This document shows positions 27,641 to 36,184 of a DNA stretch of 64,000 nt, in pieces. The translations under genes were made by a program, and so were the position numbers. This DNA is from Treponema bryantii (GTDB lineage: Bacteria; Spirochaetota; Spirochaetia; Treponematales; Treponemataceae), in the NCBI RefSeq assembly GCF_900113965.1, contig NZ_FORI01000012.1:18150-82149 (forward strand), in the 5' to 3' direction. Position 1 is the stretch's first letter. The number at the start of each line of letters is the position of its first letter. The notes below the pieces were generated by a model. The model worked only from the letters and a program-made list of their open reading frames with translations, did no database searches and was not told the DNA's origin.

Positions 27641-29304
27641 AACTTAGCATCCTTTTCTGCATCGTAAGATGCCTTGTATACAGAGTAGTCAGTCTTGTTC
27701 AAGAGGTTAGCTGACTCGTATACACCGTAGAAGCTTGTGTTGTTGATAAGTCCGCTTACATTTACACCTGCTTTGAGGTTGAAGAAGCCGTCAGCATTAA
27801 CATCAAGTGCAGCTCTTTCTCCAGAATCAGCTTTCTTCTGTTTTCCAAGACCATCAAAAACCTTGTTTTTGCTAAGTGGATCATATCCGTTGATTTCGTT
27901 ATCAACATAAGCTGTGTTTGCAAAGCGGATACCAACCTGTGGAGTAACAGTAATGTCATCAGCCTTGATGTCATACTTTACACCAGCAGCAAGTGCGAGA
28001 GCGAATGTATCGTTCTTGTCTTTAGCACCAGCATATGTTGTTTTATTATCAGTTCCTTCAGATTTTTCTTCACCATTAAGGATAGCCATTTCTGAATAAG
28101 CAGCAACTGAAAGACCTTCTATAAGTTCACCCTTTGTGCAGAATGCAGGTGTAAAGAGAACTTTAACTTTGTCATAAGAAGTTCCTGAACCAGACATAGA
28201 GAAACCTGCCATAGAAGCAGAATATGCCATTTTTTCAGCGAGAGGAATCTTTGCAACTACTGACACACCAGGACATGCCTTTTCTGCAGGACCTCCATCA
28301 AGGTAGTATACTCCAGCATTTCCATCTGCTGAACCCCAGCCAAACATTACACCTGCAACAAGCTTATTAGAGTTTGCAGTTCCAGAGACATCGCCTTTTG
28401 CTCCACCATAAGCCCATTCTCCAGCAGCTGTTTCATAAGTACCTGTAAGTCCTACAGCAGGTTTGAGCCAGTTCTTGTCATCAATCTTGAGTTTGTATCC
28501 AGCATTAAATGAGTAACCAATCTTGTTGTATTTATTTACAGTTGCAGTTGCGGTTGCTGGTGCACCATACTCAGTTAGATCAAATGTATATTTTGATTTT
28601 TTAACAGCTTCATTTGCAACATCAGCCAATTCTACAGATTCCCATCTTTCCTTAGAAATGTTTACAGAACCACCAAGGTCAACGAAGAGGCCTTCTACCA
28701 ATTCGTTTGAATCCTTCAATTTTGCTTCTGCTGCGATTGCATAGTCGCTTGTGTATCTGTTGTCTCCATCTGGATTTGAACGGAAGTCAACATCGATACC
28801 GAAGTTGTTGTTACCATAACCAGCTACGATACCCTGTGTATAGCCATCAGGTCCAACATCGCTAAGCCACTTAGCGTTATCATTATCTGCAGAGCGGATA
28901 GCTCCATCAAATTTGTAAGTACCAGTTGTTGTATCACCACTTCTGATTCCAATATAGAAATCACCAAAGTGAAGTTTTGCAGTGTCTACAACAGCGTTCT
29001 TTCCTTTGAAAGCTCCTTTGCTTACACCATTTGGTCCAACACCATCATCTTCTTCGACTTTAATTTTGAGCTCTGCCCATACTCCGTCACCAGAAGTTGA
29101 TTTGTCTCCTGTATCGAACAACTTCATTTTGAATGAAGCATCTTCACTGTTCTTGAAACCAGTCTGTCCAGCGTCAAGATCAACACCCCATTCAACTGAT
29201 GCATTACCAGTAAATTCTACTACGCTAGGATTTGATGCAGGTTCAGCAGCGAACAATCCGCCTACGAGTGCTGCAGCAGCTCCCAATGCTACGATTTTTT
29301 TCAT
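27589..29304 (-). CDS. treponemal porin-like outer-membrane protein, copy 2
   Basis: A 571-residue paralogue of the plus-strand gene at 24739-26439, facing it. The signal peptide is nearly the same (ends GGLFAAEP), the mature start is EFTGNASVEWGVDLDAGQTG and the end KLGTFNVGCKISF. Conserved islands include VGPDGYTQGIVAGY, KIDDKNWLKPAVGLTG and VKYDIKADDITVTP, separated by diverged, loop-like segments. It has a near-consensus promoter and a GGAGG ribosome site without the covering hairpin of copy 1, so it is probably the well-expressed copy. Confidence 0.75.
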   Translation of the reverse strand: MKKIVALGAAAALVGGLFAAEPASNPSVVEFTGNASVEWGVDLDAGQTGFKNSEDASFKMKLFDTGDKSTSGDGVWAELKIKVEEDDGVGPNGVSKGAFKGKNAVVDTAKLHFGDFYIGIRSGDTTTGTYKFDGAIRSADNDNAKWLSDVGPDGYTQGIVAGYGNNNFGIDVDFRSNPDGDNRYTSDYAIAAEAKLKDSNELVEGLFVDLGGSVNISKERWESVELADVANEAVKKSKYTFDLTEYGAPATATATVNKYNKIGYSFNAGYKLKIDDKNWLKPAVGLTGTYETAAGEWAYGGAKGDVSGTANSNKLVAGVMFGWGSADGNAGVYYLDGGPAEKACPGVSVVAKIPLAEKMAYSASMAGFSMSGSGTSYDKVKVLFTPAFCTKGELIEGLSVAAYSEMAILNGEEKSEGTDNKTTYAGAKDKNDTFALALAAGVKYDIKADDITVTPQVGIRFANTAYVDNEINGYDPLSKNKVFDGLGKQKKADSGERAALDVNADGFFNLKAGVNVSGLINNTSFYGVYESANLLNKTDYSVYKASYDAEKDAKFYNVKLGTFNVGCKISF

Positions 29305-29325
29305 TTGAAAAAATCCTCCTTTTTA
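29225..29325 (-). repeat. 5' inverted-repeat arm (right)
   Basis: Inverted counterpart of 24718-24818, covering the ribosome site and signal-peptide codons of copy 2. Confidence 0.9.
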
Positions 29326-29379
29326 TTTGTGGATTTCACAAACCAACGGTTTTTACGTAAAATCCTTCTTTTTTTTATA

Positions 29380-29408
29380 ATTCTATCACGCCCTATTTGC
29401 GAAGTCAA
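29380..29408 (-). promoter_or_regulatory. strong promoter of porin-like copy 2
   Basis: On the minus strand TTGACT (29403-29408) and TAGAAT (29380-29385) are separated by 17 nt. The predicted leader of about 70 nt contains the palindrome TTTTACGTAAAA and TTTGTG...CACAAA. Confidence 0.8.
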
Positions 29409-29452
29409 CAAAAAATTATTTTTTTATTATCTTTTGACCTTACTAATAAGAA

Positions 29453-29478
29453 AAAACTCTGAGGGGGCTCAGAGTTTT
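29453..29478. terminator. intrinsic terminator after the Rpn fragment
   Basis: AAAACTCTGAG pairs with CTCAGAGTTTT around a GGGG loop, with a U-tract on the minus strand just past the stop at 29486. Confidence 0.85.
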
Positions 29479-29485
29479 CTTAGAA

Positions 29486-29790
29486 TTATAATTGTTTTTG
29501 AAGTTCAATGACTTTTTCGAGAGGGAGGCCTGTTAATTCAGAAATTTCATTTATTGAATAGTTCTTTATCAGCATGTTTTTAGCTGTTTCAATAGCTTTT
29601 TGTTGTTCGCCTTGCTGTATACCTTGTTGTATCCCCTGCTGTAAGGCTTCAGCGGCACGTTCGTCGCCATATTCTTCAACTATTTCACTAACCACCTTTA
29701 CCCCCTCTGAATCCTGCTTATGATAGCGAACTTTTTCTGCAAGTTCATTATAAATTAATATATAAGCTATGTCATCATTGAATGTTTCAC
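29486..29790 (-). pseudogene. C-terminal fragment of an Rpn-family protein
   Basis: The frame encodes ETFNDDIAYILIYNELAEKVRYHKQDSEG, then a Gln/Gly-rich repeat (QQGIQQGIQQGEQQ) and INEISELTGLPLEKVIELQ, which is the usual C-terminal third of Rpn proteins. The nuclease part is missing: directly upstream the frame runs into the REP-like repeat (29791-29824), which supplies an accidental Met (MPYGLLNHR). The junction with the repeat coincides with loss of the gene's front two thirds. Confidence 0.75.
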
Positions 29791-30018
29791 GGTGGTTGAG
29801 TAGCCCGTAGGGCATATCGAAACCATAATTATTTTGATCCAGAACTTTTTCCTACTCAACTGTTTTAGTTGCATATAATCACCACTAATTAAAGATTCAC
29901 GTTTTTTACGACTCCATCCCTGGATTTGTTTTTCTCGCAAGAATGCATCTTCAATGTTTAAGCATTCTTCAAAATATACATGTTTTACGGGTAAACAATG
30001 TTTCGTATATTCAGACAT
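29767..30018 (-). pseudogene. truncated GIY-YIG nuclease with its own ribosome site
   Basis: The frame gives LPVKHVYFEECLNIEDAFLREKQIQGWSRKKRESLI, the C-terminal half of small UPF0213-type GIY-YIG nucleases (REKQIKGWSRKKK). The GIY-YIG strands themselves are absent. The short form nevertheless begins with ATG behind a strong AGGAGG site. Its frame runs through the repeat at 29791-29824 and stops at 29767. It is enclosed by two inverted REP-like repeats. It is either debris or a reduced element protein. Confidence 0.7.
29791..29824. repeat. REP-like repeat, copy A
   Basis: A 34-nt imperfect palindrome: GGTGGTTGAGTA, central stem GCCC-GTA-GGGC, then ATATCGAAACC. Inverted relative to copy B at 30055-30088, 230 nt away. 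Confidence 0.85.
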
Positions 30019-30054
30019 GAGCTCCTCCTGATATTACGGGACCTTAAATATTAT

Positions 30055-30088
30055 GGTTTCGATACGCCCTTCGGGCTACTCAACCACC
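30055..30088. repeat. REP-like repeat, copy B
   Basis: A 34-nt element, GGTTTCGATAC, central stem GCCC-TTC-GGGC, then TACTCAACCACC: the reverse complement of copy A with a few differences. Together they bracket the GIY-YIG fragment. Confidence 0.85.
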
Positions 30089-30112
30089 GATTATTTCCTA
30101 TAGGTAATGTAC

Positions 30113-30139
30113 GTTTCGATATGCGATTTCAGGAAGTTT
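30113..30139. repeat. half-repeat GTTTCGATATGCG copy 2
   Basis: Matches 27455-27481 at 26 of 27 positions; lies between REP copy B and the DUF2804 promoter. Confidence 0.7.
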
Positions 30140-30160
30140 TTTGGAAAAAAAGTGTAGTAT

Positions 30161-30189
30161 TTGTATTTTCCGGGAAGTTAGTTTATAAT
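30161..30189 (+). promoter_or_regulatory. promoter of DUF2804 gene, leaderless
   Basis: TTGTAT (30161-30166) and a perfect TATAAT (30184-30189) are 17 nt apart. The ATG at 30196 falls at the expected transcription start. The GAGG in between is too close to act as a normal ribosome site. Confidence 0.75.
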
Positions 30190-30195
30190 AGAGGA

Positions 30196-31248
30196 ATGTA
30201 TTCGCGGCAGTTTAGGGAACCGCCAGAGCATCTGGTGCAGAACGGAAAGGCGCATTTCGGTTGTTATGAAGGAGTCTCGGCTCTGACAGATATCCGTGGT
30301 ATGAGAGCGCCTTATGCAGGAGTTCCGGTTCCTTCTATTATATCTAATCTCAGAATTAAAAGCCGGCTGGAATATGTTTTTTCTCTAAAGGATTTTATTG
30401 GACTTTCGCAGTTTTATGATTTTAAAGTTCTGGGACTTGGCGAAATCATCTTTTGGAATAAAGAAACCGGCAAGAAATATGTATATCACACAATTATGAC
30501 ACCGCGCCGTCGTTTTGTGCCTGTTCTCACAACAAAAGGAATCTGTGCAAGTTATAAGAGATCCCGCTTCATCAAGATTTCATGGGGACGTCAGCACAAA
30601 CATCATGCGCTTACTTTTAAGGTAAAAGGTGATAATGCCAGACCGAATGCAGAAGGTTATGTTTACTCCCCTCTTACAGATGATATGCACACCGACTCGC
30701 TTTTTGTATCTCCGTCTCCGGCTTCAATGCGCTGTAGTGCTACCTGGTTTTCTTCTATGAAAACTCTCGGACACATTGCAATTAATGGAGAACCAGTTCA
30801 GGATTCAGAAGGTCTTGGAATGATGATTTTGAACAGAGCTTACTACAAGTTCCATTCGAAATCATCTTCTGTTTACGGAATTGGAAATGTACATAATAAA
30901 AACATTGTCTTCTATATAAATACATCAAACATGGATGCAGCAGATTCTGATTCTTACAACAGCAATATTCTTGTGGTTGACGGAAAGAAAACTGCCCTAC
31001 CTCCGGTTTATATGACTCATCCTTTTGGAATTGATAAAAACTGGATTATTCAGGATACAGAAAGTATGGTTGATTTAACCTTTACACCTCTTTCTGTAAA
31101 TTCTCGAACACTGAATCTGATTGCACTGAGAACAAGTTATTACACGATGTACGGAACCTTTGAAGGCGTACTCTTAACTTCTGATGGTGAAAAAATAATT
31201 CTTAAAAATTTTCCTGGCATGCTTCATAAAGGAATGCTTAGGCTTTAG
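30196..31248 (+). CDS. DUF2804 domain protein
   Basis: A 350-residue cytoplasmic protein. The start at 30196 gives MYSRQFREPPEHLV; the longer open frame from 29998 is rejected because it translates the REP repeat and lacks promoter or ribosome signals. The body shows RIKSRLEYVFSLKDFIGL, KKYVYHTIMTPRRRFVP, SATWFSSMKTLGHI and FGIDKNWIIQDTESMVDLTFTPL, a beta-rich pattern matching DUF2804, a widespread family of unknown function. It is followed after 20 nt by a plus-strand gene and is probably co-transcribed with it. Confidence 0.7.
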   Translation: MYSRQFREPPEHLVQNGKAHFGCYEGVSALTDIRGMRAPYAGVPVPSIISNLRIKSRLEYVFSLKDFIGLSQFYDFKVLGLGEIIFWNKETGKKYVYHTIMTPRRRFVPVLTTKGICASYKRSRFIKISWGRQHKHHALTFKVKGDNARPNAEGYVYSPLTDDMHTDSLFVSPSPASMRCSATWFSSMKTLGHIAINGEPVQDSEGLGMMILNRAYYKFHSKSSSVYGIGNVHNKNIVFYINTSNMDAADSDSYNSNILVVDGKKTALPPVYMTHPFGIDKNWIIQDTESMVDLTFTPLSVNSRTLNLIALRTSYYTMYGTFEGVLLTSDGEKIILKNFPGMLHKGMLRL

Positions 31249-31268
31249 TAATTTTTCTGGAGGATATT

Positions 31269-33242
31269 ATGGCTGAAAAAATTAACGGGACTGCGGACTG
31301 GGCTCCGGGAACTCTGGACAAGACTAGAAAAAATATTGGAGAAATAAGCGATAAAGACGCTGCTGATATGGCAAAGAAACTCGGCGGCCAGGTACTCTAT
31401 GAACGCACAACAGGTTCTTCTGGCGGTGGCTCTGGAAGTAAAGCCGGAAGAATTGTAAGACAGCCTTCTGGCGGAGCCGGCGGATCTGGTAGCCGTGGTG
31501 GAGCTGGTGCTTCTGATAACGGAGCTGGCGGTGCTGGCGGCATGCCAAGTGGAAGACGCAGAAGAGAAGATCTTCCTGTAATTTCAAAGAAGGCCGCAGC
31601 GACAATGGATAAGCTGATGATGTCTCCGGAATATAAAATTAAGCCGAACTACGGAATGTTTAATTTTATCCGTTCGTTCCAGAAAAACGGAATGGAAAAA
31701 ATTGTTCCGGATTTTTATCAGTATACAATGAAGCAGGCAACAGAGCACATGGAAGGCTTTATTACTGTAATCAAAACTTTGATTCAGATTGCTCCTGCTA
31801 CATACAAAGCAAAAATTGCAAGCGGAACAGAATCTAAATTTAAGTTCCTTCGAAACGTTGCCGGCTGGGCTATGCAGCCGATTAAAGTTGAATACATTAA
31901 CCTTCAGGGATTAAATGAAACAATTATTGTTGCAGATTTGATTCCTCTGGTTCGTGCAATTTATAAACCACTCATTACAGTTTACTATTTTGGAAACACA
32001 AAAATTCCAAAGCTGATTAAAGAGATTTATTCTGATGAAGCAGCTTATCCGGATTCACCAAAAGATAAGCTTTCTCAATATGCTAAACAGGCAATTACAG
32101 AATGGCTGTACATCGAAACTGAAGTCATTAAAAAGCTCTACCCTCTTTTGATGCGCATGTGTTCTGACACTTATGAATCTTATCCGACTTTCTTTAATGC
32201 AAAGGTTGGAGAAATTCTTAAGTTTGTAGGATTGCACAAGTTTGATCTCTTACTCCCTGAAAAACCAAAAGAGCCGGCTCCAGAAGCAAAGAAGCCTAAG
32301 GTTGCTCCTCCTGAAAAAGGAATTAAAGATTCAACAGTAATCACTGGTCTTAAACTTTTGAATCAGATGTTCCCGGATGCGGGCTTTGACCGTCTTGATG
32401 AACATCCTGATTTATATCCATACTTCCAGCCTTTGTTCCATTTTAAAGATGGCTTTAATATGCTTTCGCCAGACAATCCTATTCAGGTTATCTGTGTATT
32501 GCAGCATATTATTGAAGACTGTTTCCAGGGCTGCCGTAACATCACCTTTGCAGACCCCGGAGAACAGAAAAAAGGCGCAGACAGTATTATGTCGATTATG
32601 GATGACTGGTCTGCATATCGTGAGGATACCTTTGAACAGCTTTACTGCGAACCATTGTGCGACCTTGTAAACTCTGTTTATTCTCAACCAGACTTTGATA
32701 AGTCTCACATCGGTAAGAAGATGATTACATCTTTGCTCTGGCAGACAACTTATCATTACATGCCAAACTTTAAGTTTGAACAGCTGCTGCTTGAGCATCC
32801 AACTGATGAAAGCAAGTACAGACCTTTATTCCATCGTACAGATTTTGCAAGAAAATTCCTTACTCTTGTAATTAACGAATGTGATCAGAAAGCTCCAACT
32901 AAGGCAACCTGTTCTCTTATTGAAAATCCTTGGGAACACTACAAGTTTGATATTCCAAACGAAGTTTCAAAGCGTCTTGATGTTTTGCTTGGTGCTCAGA
33001 ATAAGACAGCAAACACAACTGCCAATAATGCAAACCTGCTGAAATACACTTTGTGCTTTATGGCTGTTCTTGACTGGTGGATTAATAACCCTGGAAGTCC
33101 TGCATACTCTACTGACCCAATGCATATCTGGCGTGTATCTGATTCTGATGGAAAACCTCAGTTCTCAGTTCCAGAACGCAAGGACCAGAACAAGTTATTT
33201 GCGGATGGAATTAGAGCTAGTTATCAGAAAGCCGCGAAGTAA
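31269..33242 (+). CDS. unknown treponemal protein with Gly-rich N-terminal region
   Basis: A 657-residue protein with no signal peptide. Residues about 48-98 are a low-complexity Gly/Ser/Ala segment (GSSGGGSGSK, GGAGGSGSRGG) ending in GRRRREDLP, which looks like a flexible linker. The rest is largely helical, with FIRSFQKNGMEKIVPDFYQY, KHIIEDCF-like and LLWQTTYHYMPNFKFEQLL segments and a Pro/Lys linker (KPKEPAPEAKKPKVAPPEK) near 330. I do not recognise it. A GGAGG site precedes the ATG. Size and overall helical style resemble the unknown protein at 60968, but no clear alignment is visible. Confidence 0.6.
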   Translation: MAEKINGTADWAPGTLDKTRKNIGEISDKDAADMAKKLGGQVLYERTTGSSGGGSGSKAGRIVRQPSGGAGGSGSRGGAGASDNGAGGAGGMPSGRRRREDLPVISKKAAATMDKLMMSPEYKIKPNYGMFNFIRSFQKNGMEKIVPDFYQYTMKQATEHMEGFITVIKTLIQIAPATYKAKIASGTESKFKFLRNVAGWAMQPIKVEYINLQGLNETIIVADLIPLVRAIYKPLITVYYFGNTKIPKLIKEIYSDEAAYPDSPKDKLSQYAKQAITEWLYIETEVIKKLYPLLMRMCSDTYESYPTFFNAKVGEILKFVGLHKFDLLLPEKPKEPAPEAKKPKVAPPEKGIKDSTVITGLKLLNQMFPDAGFDRLDEHPDLYPYFQPLFHFKDGFNMLSPDNPIQVICVLQHIIEDCFQGCRNITFADPGEQKKGADSIMSIMDDWSAYREDTFEQLYCEPLCDLVNSVYSQPDFDKSHIGKKMITSLLWQTTYHYMPNFKFEQLLLEHPTDESKYRPLFHRTDFARKFLTLVINECDQKAPTKATCSLIENPWEHYKFDIPNEVSKRLDVLLGAQNKTANTTANNANLLKYTLCFMAVLDWWINNPGSPAYSTDPMHIWRVSDSDGKPQFSVPERKDQNKLFADGIRASYQKAAK

Positions 33243-33251
33243 AACGAAATT

Positions 33252-33322
33252 GTCATTGCGAGCACGAAGTGCGTGGCAATCCATGTGACTGGATTGCTTC
33301 GTCGCAGGCTCCTCGCAATGAC
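33252..33322. repeat. dispersed palindromic repeat (ATTGCGAG family)
   Basis: A 71-nt nested palindrome: GTCATTGCGAG (33252-33262) pairs with CTCGCAATGAC (33312-33322), and inside GCAATCCA (33276-33283) pairs with TGGATTGC (33290-33297). This is the widespread GTCATTGCGAG...CTCGCAATGAC repeat type seen in unrelated bacteria. It supplies the last codons and stop of the pyridoxamine-kinase-like gene. Confidence 0.85.
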
Positions 33323-34131
33323 GCCAACGGAGTTTCGAAATCCACTCCATACCAGTTGTAATCTTTATGGCTGAGGGTTGCTTTAATTGACTCCACAACG
33401 AAGTCTGCTGCAAGACGGCAGGCTTCGTCTAATTTTAAACCACGTACAAGAACGCCTGTGAGCACGCTTGCAAAAATATCTCCCGTACCATGAAAACTCT
33501 GCGGCATTTTTTCGTGGAAATACCATGTGATTTTTTCGCTCTCTGAATCATAACTTACGATACCAAGTTTTTTATCATCAAAAGAAACGCCTTTTAAGAT
33601 TACCCGGCGAGCTCCAAGCCCAGCGAGCTTTTTAAGCAAATCTTCTATATATTCCTTCGTATATCCTTTTTCAACATAAGGTATGCCGAGCATATAGCTT
33701 GCTTCTGTCAGATTCGGAACAATCACTTCTGCCTTAGCGCAAAGACCTGCCATTGCCAATGCAAAATCCTTTGTAAAGCCTGAATACAAAGAACCGTTAT
33801 CTCCCATGCATGGATCAACAATTATTCTAGTTCCACCGTTTCCAAAATCTTTTATCAATGAGTGAATTAAATCAATCTGTTCAAAAGAACCAAGGTATCC
33901 GGTATAGATTGCATCAAAACGAATCTTCTCATTTTTCCAGTGTTCTGCAATTGCAGAAAGATCGCTGGTAAGATCTCGGAAAGTAAAACCTTTAAAGGCT
34001 GTATGTGTTGAAAGAACTGCAGTAGGAAGAACGCAGGCCTCAACTCCCATTGCAGAAATTACGGGAAGAGCAACTGTAAGCGAGCATTTTCCCACACAAG
34101 AAATATCCTGAACTGTAATTATGCGTTTCAT
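33253..34131 (-). CDS. pyridoxamine/pyridoxal kinase-like protein (ribokinase fold)
   Basis: A 292-residue kinase of the PdxK/PdxY/ThiD group, which phosphorylates B6 vitamers. Visible motifs are VQDISCVGKCSLTVALPVI at the N-terminus, LPTAVLSTHTAF, DAIYTGYLGS, IVDPCMGDNGSLY, VPNLTEASYMLG and the anion-hole/base motif FHGTGDIFASVLTG. The last 22 residues or so (from about LASLRGACDEAIQ) are encoded by the 71-nt palindromic repeat, so the native C-terminus has been replaced. The start overlaps the GGDEF gene's stop by 4 nt. Substrate preference among pyridoxamine, pyridoxal and hydroxymethylpyrimidine cannot be fixed by eye. Confidence 0.85.
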   Translation of the reverse strand: MKRIITVQDISCVGKCSLTVALPVISAMGVEACVLPTAVLSTHTAFKGFTFRDLTSDLSAIAEHWKNEKIRFDAIYTGYLGSFEQIDLIHSLIKDFGNGGTRIIVDPCMGDNGSLYSGFTKDFALAMAGLCAKAEVIVPNLTEASYMLGIPYVEKGYTKEYIEDLLKKLAGLGARRVILKGVSFDDKKLGIVSYDSESEKITWYFHEKMPQSFHGTGDIFASVLTGVLVRGLKLDEACRLAADFVVESIKATLSHKDYNWYGVDFETPLASLRGACDEAIQSHGLPRTSCSQ

Positions 34132-36089
34132 TTTTTTGCCTTTTTTGAATCTGATTTTTTTGTACGTTTGTTTTCATACATCTTTTCATCAGCTTTATCA
34201 AGTACTATCTGATAACCTTCTTTTTTATCCAAAGGCAAAATGCAGTAACCAATACTTGCTTCTACAGGAATTGTCATATTCTCATTTGCAGAATCAAGAT
34301 ATCCCTGAAATCGTGAAAGTTTTTCACGCATATGATCTTCGGTGTAGCCGCCAACTCCAAGAATTATAAATTCATCACCACCACCGCGAACACAAACTTC
34401 ACCTTTATCTGCAATAAACTTTGCGGCTTTGGCAACAATCATAATTCCGTTATCACCTTCGGTATGACCGTACAAATCATTGCGTTTTTTAAGGTCATCC
34501 ATATCAATTACAATGGCAAAGATTTTTGCATCATCTGGAGCACTCTGAATTTTTGGTAAAATAGCAAACTCCATTCCGCGCCGATTTTTTAAACCGGTCA
34601 TCGCATCATGTTCAGAAAGATAATTTGAACGGTATTTTGTTCGGCTCATCTCAAGCGCGTTATTTATATTGCGGAGAAAGTTTCTGTACACTTCGCCAAT
34701 CATACCGGGGCTGCTTAAATCATTTTGCAAAACTGCATACCCCAGACTGATGTTTCCAAAATGAAGCGGTGCAAAATAATAAACCTGAGGTTCAGTAAAA
34801 GTTTCTTTTAGACCTTCTTCAAAAGCCGGAAGCATTGCCGTACGTTCAAATAATTTTTCACGGCCCTCACCTATAAAAACATGATGCTCCCATCCATGAA
34901 GTTTTGTAGTTGCTTCTGCAGAAACAGCAAGAAGAATATTTTCATTATATCCTTCCTTCATATCTAAATCTGTATTGAGCCAGTTCTCGTTCAGACAGAT
35001 ATAAAATTTTTTGAAAGGCTTAAGAAGATATTTTGATTCATAAATTTTACAAAGACAGGCATGAGGAGAGTCGGCTGCAGTAAGATTTTCTGCCATATAA
35101 CTTTCCTCAAGCATTGTCATATTTATATTTTCCCAGACAGTATTATCATTATAATTTATCTTAGTACCCCTTTCTTCCTTAAAATAAGAACGGGTGTAAG
35201 AAGGATCTTCTACACAACCACAGGAAGCACCAATCTTCATTCGCTTATCAGAATCTTCTTCATAAGGAACAATTGAAGCGGCAGGGTCTATGATTTCGCG
35301 GAGATAATTAACAGCTTCGGCACCGGCCTTTGAATGACTTGGAACATACGAGGTAAGAGGTGGTGTGTTGATAGCTGCCTCACGAACCGCGCCAAAGCCG
35401 GTAACAATTACATCATCTGGAACATTGATATTATTTTTTTGAAGCCGGTTGATAAGGCCAAGTGCCATATGATCAGACAAACAGATAACCGCATCCGGTA
35501 GTTCCAGTTCACCGTGAATATAACGATTGGCAAGCCGCTCACCACCAAGATACCAGTAGTCGCCGCGGATAATATGATCACGATCAATCTCTATATCATT
35601 CTCGTTCAGAACATCCATAATTCCCTTCAGGCGCATTCGGGTAAGAGGGCTTTCATCTGGACCACTTAATATATGGAATCTTTTACAATTATGTTTTTTG
35701 ATAAGATGTTCGGTAATCTTTTTGAAAGGCGTTTTATCATCAGTATAAATTACAGGAAAATCTCCAAACTCTCTGTCTATGGCAACAACAGGCTTTTTAC
35801 AATTCTTAAACTGTTTTACAAGCTTATTGTATAAAGTCATATGAGAATCTTCTGTCATTGGAATTGGAGTTATGATAAATCCATCAAAAAGATCAAAGTT
35901 GATAAGATTATAAATATTGAGCTCGCCTTCAAGATAATTCTGATTATAATTGCAGATAGAAACTAAAGAACAAACTACAGAAACATCATACCCATATCTT
36001 TTACATTGAGCGATAACTCCATGCATTACTCGCTGAGGATATTCACTTTCCGGGGAGATTGTTACAAGGCAAAGTCTCTTTCGCTTCAT
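34128..36089 (-). CDS. LacI-type sensor fused to GGDEF diguanylate cyclase
   Basis: A 653-residue protein. Residues 1-290 form a periplasmic-binding-protein fold as in LacI/GalR effector domains (KRLCLVTISPESEYPQRVMHGV, PVVAIDREF, DAVICLSDHMALGLINRLQ, DVIVTGFGAV), but there is no HTH before it and no signal peptide. A linker domain of about 200 residues follows, then GGDEF from about 495: SEHDAMTGLKNRRGMEF, IDMDDLKKRND, and RGGGDEF with the intact GGDEF at 570-574. No RxxD inhibitory site is seen upstream. It should make cyclic di-GMP in response to a small ligand, plausibly a sugar. The gene has no ribosome site and a TATAAT 7 nt upstream. Confidence 0.85.
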   Translation of the reverse strand: MKRKRLCLVTISPESEYPQRVMHGVIAQCKRYGYDVSVVCSLVSICNYNQNYLEGELNIYNLINFDLFDGFIITPIPMTEDSHMTLYNKLVKQFKNCKKPVVAIDREFGDFPVIYTDDKTPFKKITEHLIKKHNCKRFHILSGPDESPLTRMRLKGIMDVLNENDIEIDRDHIIRGDYWYLGGERLANRYIHGELELPDAVICLSDHMALGLINRLQKNNINVPDDVIVTGFGAVREAAINTPPLTSYVPSHSKAGAEAVNYLREIIDPAASIVPYEEDSDKRMKIGASCGCVEDPSYTRSYFKEERGTKINYNDNTVWENINMTMLEESYMAENLTAADSPHACLCKIYESKYLLKPFKKFYICLNENWLNTDLDMKEGYNENILLAVSAEATTKLHGWEHHVFIGEGREKLFERTAMLPAFEEGLKETFTEPQVYYFAPLHFGNISLGYAVLQNDLSSPGMIGEVYRNFLRNINNALEMSRTKYRSNYLSEHDAMTGLKNRRGMEFAILPKIQSAPDDAKIFAIVIDMDDLKKRNDLYGHTEGDNGIMIVAKAAKFIADKGEVCVRGGGDEFIILGVGGYTEDHMREKLSRFQGYLDSANENMTIPVEASIGYCILPLDKKEGYQIVLDKADEKMYENKRTKKSDSKKAKK

Positions 36090-36096
36090 TATTTTG

Positions 36097-36102
36097 ATTA
36101 TA
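36097..36102 (-). promoter_or_regulatory. -10 box placing a leaderless start for the GGDEF gene
   Basis: TATAAT on the minus strand lies 7 nt before the ATG at 36089. The -35 region is weak. Confidence 0.55.
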
Positions 36103-36184
36103 CCATACTTTCTTTTGACTTATATAGGAAATTTTATGTACTTTCTGGGATTTTTTTATTATATTCTATAGAGAGGACTAACAA

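Noticed and set aside
29998..30195. Longer N-terminus for the DUF2804 protein
   Set aside because: It would translate a REP-like repeat; the promoter at 30161-30189 places transcription start at the internal ATG.
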